Below, in pieces: positions 1 to 5,673 of a stretch of 7,839 nt of DNA (within the stretch, counting starts at the first letter, position 1; every line of letters starts with the position of its first letter). The DNA comes from an uncultured bacterium. GTDB taxonomy: Bacteria; Patescibacteriota; Patescibacteriia; UBA1558; GWA2-36-10. Location of the stretch: contig CALDOH010000130.1 in NCBI GenBank assembly GCA_937912185.1, positions 1 to 7,839 on the forward strand, given 5' to 3'. Below the pieces are notes generated by a model. It was not told the DNA's origin. It saw only the letters and a program-made list of their open reading frames with translations, and did not search any database. The translations under genes and the position numbers were made by a program.

Positions 1-223
1 TACTTTTATAAGCTTCAAGCCAGAATTTTACTACTACAAATATAACTATAAAAACCAACGGATATAAAACATAGTCAACCACTGGCAAAGAAAAGGCTAG
101 CTCCTGATTTAAATGTAAATCAATAAAGCCCCCAAGAGCTTCGGGGGTTTTATTTACAAAATAAAATTTTGATACACGGTCAGCAATGAATAAAACAATT
201 AAGCCGACAAAATAAACTAGCAT
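1..223 (-). CDS. lspA: Signal peptidase II (lipoprotein signal peptidase), N-terminal part
   Basis: Inner-membrane aspartyl protease that removes the signal peptide from lipidated prolipoproteins. The first 74 codons are in the window and the 3' part runs off the left edge. Visible are a first hydrophobic helix (about residues 2-15), the family's conserved Asp/Lys motif as ADRVSK (D15, K19), a short periplasmic-type stretch, a motif LNQELAFSLP (residues 38-47) matching the family's N-x-G-x-A-F-S element, and a second hydrophobic segment (about 51-67). The usual Gly in that motif is Glu here. The catalytic Asp pair lies in the missing half, so activity cannot be judged. The ATG overlaps the TAA of the upstream zinc-finger gene by one base (TAATG) and has no separate Shine-Dalgarno, which suggests translational coupling. 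The lipoprotein at 6952-7380 is a plausible substrate. Confidence 0.85.
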   Translation of the reverse strand, partial: MLVYFVGLIVLFIADRVSKFYFVNKTPEALGGFIDLHLNQELAFSLPVVDYVLYPLVFIVIFVVVKFWLEAYKS

Positions 224-585
224 TATAATAATTTTTTCTTGCAATCCATGCAACTACTAGCTGATGGGAAGGCCTTTAAGCGGTCTGGATTGATTGGATT
301 ACTACATTTTTCACACAGGCCATACTTGCCTTCTTCAATCTTCTTAAGAGCCAAATCAACATTATATAATGAAACCTCTAAGGTCTTTTCTAAAGATAGA
401 TTTTTCTCAAAATTCGCTACTTCAGCAGCATTTTCATCGTCTTTATCACCATAGTCAACAAACTTAGCACTATAGTCATGATCTGCCACCTGAACAGCAT
501 CTTCATTCAACTCTCTAAGCAACTCCTGTTTGCGCTTTTGTAATTCCTGTTTTCTCTCTTCAATAAATTTTGCGTCCATTTTCAT
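223..585 (-). CDS. DksA/TraR-family zinc-finger transcription regulator
   Basis: 120-residue protein of the DksA/TraR family, whose members enter the RNA polymerase secondary channel and alter initiation, often with ppGpp. Residues 5-85 look like an antiparallel coiled coil rich in Lys, Glu and Leu, with an acidic stretch DYGDKDDENAAE (44-55) where DksA has its acidic tip. The C-terminal zinc finger is intact: C91-x2-C94 and C112-x2-C115, within the family signature GKYGLCEKC ... INPDRLKAFP. It is shorter than E. coli DksA (151) and nearer to the short DksA-like proteins, so I give no gene symbol. The start is the ATG at 585; the ATG at 579 (residue 3) is an equally possible start, and neither has a clear Shine-Dalgarno. 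A well-placed promoter lies at 613-641, and lspA follows with a one-base overlap, so the two form an operon. Confidence 0.88.
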   Translation of the reverse strand: MKMDAKFIEERKQELQKRKQELLRELNEDAVQVADHDYSAKFVDYGDKDDENAAEVANFEKNLSLEKTLEVSLYNVDLALKKIEEGKYGLCEKCSNPINPDRLKAFPSASSCMDCKKKLL

Positions 586-612
586 AGTTTTACTATTATT
601 TTTTACTCTAGT

Positions 613-641
613 ATATTAGCAAAATAAAGCTAAAAAATCAA
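613..641 (-). promoter_or_regulatory. Sigma-70-type promoter of the dksA-like/lspA operon
   Basis: Reading leftward, a -35 box TTGATT (636-641) is separated by exactly 17 bp from a -10 box TAATAT (613-618). Transcription would start near 606, giving a leader of about 20 nt before the ATG at 585. Matches are 4/6 and 5/6 to consensus with ideal spacing. Confidence 0.6.
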
Positions 642-654
642 GATTTAAAGCAAA

Positions 655-715
655 CAGAAAAGGCGCTTGACCTATCCCCTAAATATTTAATATCTGGGTG
701 GCGCGAAGCGCCTTT
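655..715 (-). terminator. Hairpin terminator with an alternative inner hairpin
   Basis: AAAGGCGCTT and AAGCGCCTTT form a perfect 10-bp inverted repeat (659-668 and 706-715) around a 37-nt loop. On the minus strand it is followed by TTTTCTGTTT, so it can act as an intrinsic terminator for leftward transcription. The loop contains short C-run/G-run complements that could extend the stem. The promoter-side arm (706-715) can also pair locally in a 5-bp GC hairpin with a TTC loop (700-712), which is mutually exclusive with the long stem. It lies just upstream of the promoter at 613-641, so it would insulate that promoter from upstream transcription or end a separate RNA started at 1063-1091. Confidence 0.5.
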
Positions 716-857
716 AGCGTCTTTTTATCACTTGTTGTGACTTTTTTATAGTCATTTTGCTAGAATTGGCGAACAAGATTTTGATCAAAAAGACGTTATG
801 TTGTGACTCAGCCCTGACTCAGAGCAACCGTTTTACCATGATTATGGAACAGATCTC

Positions 858-911
858 CTCTACATTGTAGAGCTGAATACTAGTTTTAGTACTCAATTCT
901 ACAATGTAGAA
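858..911. repeat. Paired TCTACA-N-TGTAGA dyads forming a large inverted repeat
   Basis: Two 15-nt hyphenated palindromes, CTCTACATTGTAGAG (858-872) and TTCTACAATGTAGAA (897-911), share a 13-nt core in opposite orientation; the cores are exact reverse complements of each other. Between them TACTA/TAGTA (878-882 and 887-891) forms a third nested stem around GTTT, so the whole 54-nt block can fold as one long hairpin. The dyad centres are 39 bp apart. Two explanations fit: paired operators for a dimeric repressor (the half-sites resemble the TACA/TGTA halves used by BlaI/MecI/CopY-type repressors, but with one central base rather than two), or a structured RNA element. A T-rich tract follows on the plus strand. 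Confidence 0.6.
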
Positions 912-921
912 AGGATTGCCC

Positions 922-948
922 TTTTTGTTGTTTTTGTTTTTGTTTTTA
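922..948 (+). repeat. T-rich short tandem repeat (TTTTTG-like units)
   Basis: Three TTTTTG units plus a final TTTTTA, the first separated from the rest by TTG. It follows the 858-911 hairpin on the plus strand after about 10 nt, so it could serve as the U-tract of a rightward terminator. It could equally be simple slippage-prone low-complexity DNA. No rightward gene precedes it. Confidence 0.45.
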
Positions 949-1062
949 TTAAATGGTCAGGTCATTTAGTTTTTTGTAATCCAGTAAAACGGAAAGAGTT
1001 ATGCACCAATTTAGATTAATACACAATTCTTTTAATTTGTCAGAGAACTTATTAACATACTA

Positions 1063-1091
1063 AGTATATCATATATAGAGGCTTTAGTCAA
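1063..1091 (-). promoter_or_regulatory. Strong sigma-70-type promoter reading left into the gene-free region
   Basis: On the minus strand a -35 box TTGACT (1086-1091) is followed by a 17-bp spacer and a -10 box TATACT (1063-1068): 5/6 matches each with optimal spacing. The predicted start is near 1056. No gene begins until the dksA-like gene at 585, which has its own nearer promoter, so this promoter points to an RNA or a long leader. Confidence 0.6.
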
Positions 1092-1182
1092 CGCTAATTA
1101 TAAGCTAATACTAGCACAAAAAACACCTATCAAAAATAAAGTTTGACAAAATGAGAAAAAATAAGCAAATCTTGTAAACAAC

Positions 1183-1191
1183 TTATCCACA
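1183..1191 (+). other. Perfect match to the DnaA box
   Basis: TTATCCACA matches the high-affinity DnaA-box consensus exactly. Two 8/9 matches lie within 200 bases: TAATACACA (1017-1025) and TTATGCACC (999-1007). The surroundings are AT-rich and gene-free. This could be an origin-related cluster, a DnaA-titration or regulatory site, or chance. No dnaA or dnaN is in the window, so I do not call an origin. Confidence 0.35.
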
Positions 1192-1224
1192 CCGTAAAGA
1201 CCTCGCAAAGCGAGGTCCACGGTG
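1190..1224 (-). terminator. GC-rich hairpin behind the pnp-linked membrane protein gene
   Basis: An 8-bp perfect stem GACCTCGC/GCGAGGTC with an AAA loop (1199-1217) sits inside a second stem CACCGT/ACGGTG (1190-1195 and 1219-1224). It begins 28 nt downstream of the stop at 1252, where a terminator would be expected. The U-tract after it is poor (TTT after the inner stem, scattered T after the outer), so it may be a processing or stability hairpin rather than an efficient terminator. Confidence 0.5.
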
Positions 1225-1251
1225 CAAGCAACTATATTTATTTAAAATAGG

Positions 1252-2595
1252 TTAAAAACAAAGCTTAATACCCTCTACTAGGTAATTCTGGTAAGAAAAA
1301 AGGTTAATAGACTGGATATTTCTATCCACAAGGTAGCCCTTAAGCTCCCCTTCTACCAACTGACTGGTCTGCCAACGAACAAAATCATTAATCTTCTTAT
1401 CATCTTGTCCACATCCAGACCACAAATCGATCATTGAGCTGTCAGAAACAATGAGCTTCTCTATCATCCAAGCTTGATTACTCATATAATAAGCTCCACC
1501 AAGCCCAATACCATATAAATTATCAATCTGCCAATAATTCTGACCATTAAACTGGTGCTCAAACATCACCTGTTCTTCACCAGCTACTAATTCAGTATAT
1601 AAAGTACCATCTACCAGTACCTTTTTTACCTCTACTAGTCCTAAATTCTGGGCTAACTCTAGTGCTCGAGACTGCCAATCAACATTTGAGACCAAAAGCC
1701 AAGCATCTTTCTCGGCAAAAAGTAATGAACCATTGAGAAGATATTGTTTTAACTCTTGATTACTTAAGTTGTGATAAGGTAAAGAATCAAAATGTGGCAA
1801 AATAATGTTGCTAGCAATAAATTTATCGAAGCCTTCTGTAGAACTAGCATTAAAACCCAAGGCCAAATCAAAGTTATTTGGTACCTTTGTACCGTTAGCC
1901 AAGCCGGCTGACATATTTTGACTACTAGAAGCATGTTTTGGTTGCCAAAGATCAATACTGCGGTCGCCAAAATTGATAAAAGTATCTCTAGTTGAAGCTA
2001 GTGGTAATATCAGACCAGACAAGGACTGTAAAAATTCTGGTGCCTTATCAATTTGCCAATATATATTGACTCCTTCGTTAGAATAATTCAGTGCCCAGCG
2101 GCTAAGTACAAAAGATGAGACATCTTGAGCCGTAGCTTCATCTGGACCAATAAATAAAATATTATTTATTGGCTTATAAAAGTATACCTCTGGATGACTA
2201 GTGGCTAATTCTACCAGATACTTATCACTTAGACCTGAAAAACGAAGCAAATAAGCGTCGCCCATACCTACTTCAGTCCTAAACCAAATCAACTCTTCTA
2301 CTTTAGAAAAATTAGGTCCCATCATACCAGCCACCTCGTTTAAATGCTCCTGGGCTATTGATTGATCAAAGAGTTCATACTTATCTAGATCTTGATTAAA
2401 AGCGTTTTTATTGGCCCACTGGTAATAAAAAGTGGTATTAGCTGGTAAAAAATCATGGGCCGAGACATCTGGCTCAGTGGACCAAAAAGTAGAAAACAAA
2501 GCTAAAATAAATAGAACCAATGCTGCTGCTGCAACTTGAATCCACTTAAAGCTATAACGCTTCTTTTCTTTTTTTACTAGTGAAATAAAGTCCAC
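1252..2595 (-). CDS. Membrane-anchored protein of unknown function, DUF3352-like
   Basis: 447 residues; I do not recognise the function. The N-terminus is short and basic (KKEKKRYSFK, 8-17), followed by one hydrophobic helix at about 18-38. The remaining roughly 400 residues are soluble with no further membrane segment, so it is probably anchored with its bulk outside the cytoplasm. The stretch after the anchor (HDFLPANTTFYYQW, 47-60) and the alternating hydrophobic segments resemble DUF3352-type proteins often seen in low-GC and CPR bacteria; that link is tentative. The C-terminal half is rich in Trp and Tyr. The start is GTG at 2595; the next in-frame Met is at residue 91, which would lose the anchor, so GTG is preferred even without a Shine-Dalgarno. 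It starts 9 nt after the pnp stop, so it is co-transcribed and perhaps translationally coupled. Confidence 0.75.
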   Translation of the reverse strand: MDFISLVKKEKKRYSFKWIQVAAAALVLFILALFSTFWSTEPDVSAHDFLPANTTFYYQWANKNAFNQDLDKYELFDQSIAQEHLNEVAGMMGPNFSKVEELIWFRTEVGMGDAYLLRFSGLSDKYLVELATSHPEVYFYKPINNILFIGPDEATAQDVSSFVLSRWALNYSNEGVNIYWQIDKAPEFLQSLSGLILPLASTRDTFINFGDRSIDLWQPKHASSSQNMSAGLANGTKVPNNFDLALGFNASSTEGFDKFIASNIILPHFDSLPYHNLSNQELKQYLLNGSLLFAEKDAWLLVSNVDWQSRALELAQNLGLVEVKKVLVDGTLYTELVAGEEQVMFEHQFNGQNYWQIDNLYGIGLGGAYYMSNQAWMIEKLIVSDSSMIDLWSGCGQDDKKINDFVRWQTSQLVEGELKGYLVDRNIQSINLFSYQNYLVEGIKLCF

Positions 2596-2604
2596 GACTG
2601 TTAT

Positions 2605-4821
2605 TTATTTTTTTCTAGAAAATCGTGATTTGTTTTGAGGTCTATCACTTTTATCGTGACTAGCGTCTCCGGGAATATAATCAGGTTTTGGTAACAACTC
2701 TTTTATAGAAAGACTAATACGTCCTCTTTCCTTATCAACTTCCATTACCTTTACTTTAACAGTATCACCAACATTAATTTTATCAGTAACTTTGGCGATT
2801 CTTTGGTGTGCAATTTGTGAAATGTGAACCATACCGTCTTTACCTGGCAAGAGTTCAACAATAGCTCCCAATTCAGAACCAGTGTCTCTGCCTTTGACTA
2901 TTTGACTCACTTTACCTTCATAGACTTCGCCGACTTCTACTTCTTTGACAATATTTTCAATCCATTCTCTAGCTTTCTTAGCACCCTCACCTTCAACAGA
3001 GGTAATCATAACCAAGCCACTCTGTTCTATATCGATAGAGACATTACATTTTTCAATAATCTCGTTGATAATCTTACCACCACTACCAATAACATCTCTA
3101 ATCTTATCAGGGTCGATCTGCATACTAGTGATTCTAGGAGCATATTGTGACAATTCAGGACGAGGCTCAGCAATAGCTTTTTGCATTACATCCAAAATCT
3201 TCATTCTACCTTCATGAGCCTTGGTCAATGTCTCTTTAACAACATCATAACCAATGCCACCAAGCTTGATATCAAGCTGGATAGCTGTAATACCGTCTTT
3301 GGTACCAGCTACCTTAAAATCCATATGACCAGAGTGGTCTTCAATTCCTTGAATATCGGTCAAAATTTGATACTTTTTCTTATCAAGGTCATCTACTACC
3401 AAACCCATAGCTAAACCAGCTACTGGAGCCAAAATAGGCACACCAGCGTCCATAAGTGAAAGGGTAGAACCGCAGATAGAAGCCTGAGAAGAAGAGCCAT
3501 TTGAACCCATTACCTCAGACACTACCCTAATAGTGTAGGGAAATTGCTCAATATCTGGCAAAACTGGTATCAAGGCTTTTTCAGCTAAAGCACCATGACC
3601 AATTTCACGTCTACCTGGACCACGAAGTGGTTTGACTTCGCCCACACAATAACCAGGGAAGTTATAATGATGCATATACTTCTTAGTGCCATCCTCTTCC
3701 ATGGTATCTAAAGTTTGTTCATCACCAGGAGAACCTAGAGTAACAACAGAAAGTACTTGGGTTTCACCACGAGAAAATAAACCACTCCCATGAGTACGTG
3801 GTAGTAATGCTACCTCGGCTGACAATTCTCTAATTTCATCAAATTTTCTGTTGTCAGGACGAATACCTTTTTCTAAAACTAGAGTCTTAAAAGATTTTTC
3901 TAGAGCTGTTTCAATCATAGCGATACCAAGTGATCTCATATCTTTGGAAACCTCATTGTCTTCCTTTAAGTTTTCACTTAATTCTTCCTTTAGAGCATCA
4001 ATAGAAGTTTTCATTTTTGATTTATCAGGATCAAAGACTTTAGATAGATCTTGCTTAGCTAAGAATTCGCCAACTTTTCCCTTAACTTGCTCACGCAAAG
4101 TTTCTTTTTCTTCGTCAATTTTTGGTGTGGCCTTAGGTACGCCAACTTCTTTAATGATACCTTCGATAAAAGGCACAATCTTGGCAATATGTTTAGCGGC
4201 AAACTCAATTGCTTCATACATATCCTTATCACTGACCTGTTGGGCACCAGCTTCAATCATGATAGCCTCTGTTTCTGAACCAGCAACAAACAAATCAATG
4301 TCACTTTTTTGTTTAGCCTCAACAGTTGCATTTAACACCCATTCTCCACCAACACGTCCAACCTGTACTCCAGCCAAAGGGCCTCCCCAGTTTATCGGAG
4401 AAATACCCAAGGCCACTGAAGCTCCAATTATAGCTGGAAAATCAGGGTCATTTACACCATCGTAAGATAATACAGTAATAACCACCTGAACATCATTACG
4501 ATCGCTTTCTTGAAATAAAGGCCTAATTGAACGATCAATTAAACGGCCTGTTAGTACCGCATCATCAGTGGCTCGCCCCTCACGTTTGATGAAACGAGAA
4601 CCTTTGATCTTACCAGCGGCATAAAGCCTTTCTTCATAATCAACCATCAAAGGGAAATAATCTATCCCCTCACGAGGCTGACTAGAAGTAACAGCGGTTG
4701 CTAAAACCACTGTTTCACCATAAGTGACAGTACAAGCTCCATGAGCCTGCTTAGCAAATTTGCCCACTTCTATTTTGAGCTCCTTGCCAGCCACTTCTGT
4801 AGAAAATTGTTTGATAGACAT
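2605..4821 (-). CDS. pnp: Polyribonucleotide nucleotidyltransferase (PNPase)
   Basis: Phosphorolytic 3'-to-5' exoribonuclease, normally a trimer acting in mRNA decay. With the start at 4821 it has 738 residues (E. coli 711). Order: first RNase PH core (about 1-130), helical linker (about 230-315, somewhat long and charged), second catalytic RNase PH core (about 320-530), KH domain with IGSGGKII (578-585), S1 domain (about 629-706), and a basic disordered tail ending KSRFSRKK. Hallmarks: FSRGETQV (349-356), GHGALAEKAL (408-417), phosphate-site NGSSSQAS (441-448), and catalytic D495, D501 and K503 with the same spacing as D486/D492/K494 in E. coli. An in-frame ATG at 4863 would add 14 residues, but AGGAG at 4832-4837 points to 4821. 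It lies downstream of rpsO, as in many bacteria, separated by a terminator hairpin. Confidence 0.97.
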   Translation of the reverse strand: MSIKQFSTEVAGKELKIEVGKFAKQAHGACTVTYGETVVLATAVTSSQPREGIDYFPLMVDYEERLYAAGKIKGSRFIKREGRATDDAVLTGRLIDRSIRPLFQESDRNDVQVVITVLSYDGVNDPDFPAIIGASVALGISPINWGGPLAGVQVGRVGGEWVLNATVEAKQKSDIDLFVAGSETEAIMIEAGAQQVSDKDMYEAIEFAAKHIAKIVPFIEGIIKEVGVPKATPKIDEEKETLREQVKGKVGEFLAKQDLSKVFDPDKSKMKTSIDALKEELSENLKEDNEVSKDMRSLGIAMIETALEKSFKTLVLEKGIRPDNRKFDEIRELSAEVALLPRTHGSGLFSRGETQVLSVVTLGSPGDEQTLDTMEEDGTKKYMHHYNFPGYCVGEVKPLRGPGRREIGHGALAEKALIPVLPDIEQFPYTIRVVSEVMGSNGSSSQASICGSTLSLMDAGVPILAPVAGLAMGLVVDDLDKKKYQILTDIQGIEDHSGHMDFKVAGTKDGITAIQLDIKLGGIGYDVVKETLTKAHEGRMKILDVMQKAIAEPRPELSQYAPRITSMQIDPDKIRDVIGSGGKIINEIIEKCNVSIDIEQSGLVMITSVEGEGAKKAREWIENIVKEVEVGEVYEGKVSQIVKGRDTGSELGAIVELLPGKDGMVHISQIAHQRIAKVTDKINVGDTVKVKVMEVDKERGRISLSIKELLPKPDYIPGDASHDKSDRPQNKSRFSRKK

Positions 4822-4831
4822 TTTATCAACT

Positions 4832-4837
4832 CTCCTT
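4832..4837 (-). promoter_or_regulatory. Shine-Dalgarno that sets the pnp start
   Basis: AAGGAG on the minus strand lies 10 nt before the ATG at 4821. The longer in-frame ATG at 4863 has no such site, so the shorter PNPase is favoured. Confidence 0.85.
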
Positions 4838-4873
4838 ACAACTGATATCGAGCTGATTGGCAAACCCTAGATT

Positions 4874-4879
4874 ATTATA
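4874..4879 (-). promoter_or_regulatory. Possible -10 box of a pnp promoter
   Basis: A perfect TATAAT lies on the minus strand about 50 nt before the pnp start and downstream of the rpsO terminator. The best -35 candidate, TTGATA (4901-4906), is 21 bp away, too far for a standard promoter, so the call rests on the -10 box and position alone. Confidence 0.3.
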
Positions 4880-4938
4880 ATTAACAACCTAATGCTTACC
4901 TATCAACCTTGAATCAGTATATTTAATTTTAAATTATC

Positions 4939-4964
4939 AAAATAATGCCCTGACAAGCAGGGCA
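4939..4964 (-). terminator. Terminator or attenuator between rpsO and pnp
   Basis: TGCCCTG/CAGGGCA form a perfect 7-bp stem (4946-4952 and 4958-4964) with a 5-nt loop, followed leftward by TTATTTT. It begins about 9 nt after the rpsO stop. It would end most rpsO transcripts or set the rpsO:pnp ratio. In E. coli the same junction holds the t1 terminator and an RNase III hairpin, so the arrangement is familiar. Confidence 0.75.
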
Positions 4965-4972
4965 AAATTTAT

Positions 4973-5326
4973 TTACTCTTTATTTTTCTCTTCTACCCCT
5001 TCAACTTCATCAGTTGGAGTTGGTATTGGTGCCAAATCTATATCTTTTCTTTCCTTTTTTGTGATTTTTAAACTTAGGGTTTTAACTAACTTAAGGAATC
5101 TCTTTTCATCTTCTCTTTCTAAATAACGAAGTAATCTATGACGAAGAGATACCTTAGAAAGTAAGCCACGACGTGAAGAAACATCCTTCTTGTGCTCACG
5201 TAAATGCTTAGTTAACTCCTTCACTTCTTCGGTTAAAATAGCAATTTGAACTTCTGGAGATCCAGTGTCGTTTTTGTGAGTTTTAAACTTATCAATAAGT
5301 TTCTGCTTTTTTTTCTTGTCTAACAT
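4973..5326 (-). CDS. rpsO: 30S ribosomal protein uS15 with C-terminal extension
   Basis: Primary binder of the central domain of 16S rRNA. The core (1-88) carries the family signatures DTGSPEVQIAILTEEV (20-35), REHKKDVSSRRGLL (43-56) and LLRYLERED (65-73). The family is usually about 89 residues; this one has 117. The added 29 residues begin basic (KKERKD) and become proline-rich and acidic (IPTPTDEVEGVEEKNKE). The commonly seen HHS before RRGLL is VSS here. The ATG at 5326 is preceded by AAGGA with a 7-nt gap. A promoter lies at 5424-5452 and a terminator-like hairpin follows the stop; pnp is next. Confidence 0.97.
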   Translation of the reverse strand: MLDKKKKQKLIDKFKTHKNDTGSPEVQIAILTEEVKELTKHLREHKKDVSSRRGLLSKVSLRHRLLRYLEREDEKRFLKLVKTLSLKITKKERKDIDLAPIPTPTDEVEGVEEKNKE

Positions 5327-5417
5327 AAGTTTTCCTTGTCCACCTATATCCGAGTTTGGCCTCTATTAGACTAGTCAGGCTAGACCCAGAATTAGGTAAA
5401 TTAATTGTTTAAATAAC
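5327..5417 (-). promoter_or_regulatory. rpsO mRNA leader, possible autoregulatory element
   Basis: About 90 nt between the predicted start near 5417 and the rpsO ATG. It contains complementary GCCT/AGGC and ACCTA/TAGGT segments and a GACTAGTC palindrome; the TAGGT half lies close to the Shine-Dalgarno (AAGGA, 5333-5337). Many bacteria regulate uS15 by its binding to its own leader. I see potential structure but cannot identify a known S15 leader class. Confidence 0.3.
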
Positions 5418-5423
5418 AGGCTT

Positions 5424-5452
5424 AGACTAACATTTTCATGAATAAAAGTCAA
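5424..5452 (-). promoter_or_regulatory. rpsO promoter
   Basis: Reading left: -35 box TTGACT (5447-5452), 17-bp spacer, -10 box TAGTCT (5424-5429) preceded by TGT, giving an extended -10. Predicted start near 5417. Confidence 0.55.
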
Positions 5453-5467
5453 GATTAACCCCTTAAA

Positions 5468-5501
5468 CTCCTTTTACCAAGGAGAAAATAAGGAATCCTT
5501 A
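5468..5501. repeat. Two adjacent small inverted repeats between the divergent promoters
   Basis: CTCCTT/AAGGAG (5468-5473 and 5479-5484, 5-nt loop) and TAAGG/CCTTA (5489-5493 and 5497-5501, 3-nt loop). They lie just upstream of the rpsO promoter and left of the repeat-bounded segment. They could be operators, or a hairpin in any leftward transcript that enters from the right. Confidence 0.4.
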
Positions 5502-5537
5502 AGTTTTGTGTCGTTTTATGTTAAAATATAGGTATGT

Positions 5538-5673
5538 ACCCTGTTAGAAATTCACGGGGTTATACGGACGAGTAATGGATAGAATTTGTTTATAACTACT
5601 GAGTCTAGTATATAATACAAGTAGACATAAAAATAGTTTCTCCATGTTTAACAAAATAAATTTCTAACAGGGT
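5538..5673. repeat. 136-bp segment bounded by 15-bp perfect inverted repeats, containing the recombinase promoter
   Basis: ACCCTGTTAGAAATT (5538-5552) and its exact reverse complement (5659-5673) flank 106 bp. In matched orientation similarity extends 13 more bases inward, including GT-T/A-TAAC, giving 22 of 28 identical positions, about the size of a Xer/dif-type site. The left copy also shows an imperfect internal dyad ACCCTGT/ACGGGGT with a 9-nt spacer. The right copy ends inside the GTG start codon of the recombinase, and the promoter at 5586-5616 lies between the repeats. Candidates: an invertible promoter segment, two binding sites for autoregulation, or copies of a dispersed palindromic element. 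Confidence 0.7.
5586..5616 (+). promoter_or_regulatory. Promoter of the tyrosine-recombinase gene, inside the inverted-repeat segment
   Basis: A -35 box TTGTTT (5586-5591) lies 17 bp from TATATA (5609-5614); the overlapping TATAAT (5611-5616) pairs with TTTATA (5589-5594) at 16 bp. Predicted start near 5623, about 50 nt before the GTG. If the repeat-bounded segment inverted, this promoter would point toward rpsO. Confidence 0.5.

Larger units (their letters stand above)
655..1056 (-). ncRNA. Possible unidentified structured RNA of about 400 nt (or long leader)
   Basis: There is no convincing gene in 586-1251. A consensus-like promoter (1063-1091) pointing left and a hairpin-plus-U terminator (655-715) frame about 400 nt with several inverted repeats: the 858-911 element, TCAC/GTGA and TGACT/AGTCA small hairpins (about 730-760), and a TTTTGATCAAAA palindrome (779-790). 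I looked for tmRNA (tag ORF, T-loop, CCA end), RNase P RNA (GAGGAAAGTCC-type element) and SRP RNA signatures and found none. The only short ORFs are of about 13 codons with no ribosome binding site. It could be a new small RNA, an unrecognised divergent RNA, a long leader of the dksA-like operon, or two unrelated signals. Confidence 0.25.

Noticed and set aside
651..680. Plus-strand ACAGAAAAGGCGCTTGACC looks like the conserved 3' end of RNase P RNA (ACAGAA...GCTTA).
   Set aside because: The body of such an RNA would have to lie in the dksA-like gene to the left, and no GAGGAAAGTCC-type element is present; the match is explained by the terminator stem.
800..823. Direct repeat TGACTCAG-CCC-TGACTCAG.
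   Set aside because: Only two 8-bp copies with no wider pattern; too little for an iteron or CRISPR-type array.
716..871. An open plus-strand frame of about 50 codons ending at the TAG at 869-871.
   Set aside because: No start codon or ribosome binding site at its beginning, it runs through palindromes, and the sequence shows no recognisable domain.
3851..4465. A long plus-strand open frame (204 codons) opposite pnp.
   Set aside because: It lies antisense within the highly conserved PNPase gene, has no ribosome binding site and gives no recognisable protein.
4822..4863. Fourteen extra N-terminal residues on PNPase from the ATG at 4863.
   Set aside because: The extension contains the AAGGAG that serves the ATG at 4821, and family members begin near MSIKQFST-like sequence.
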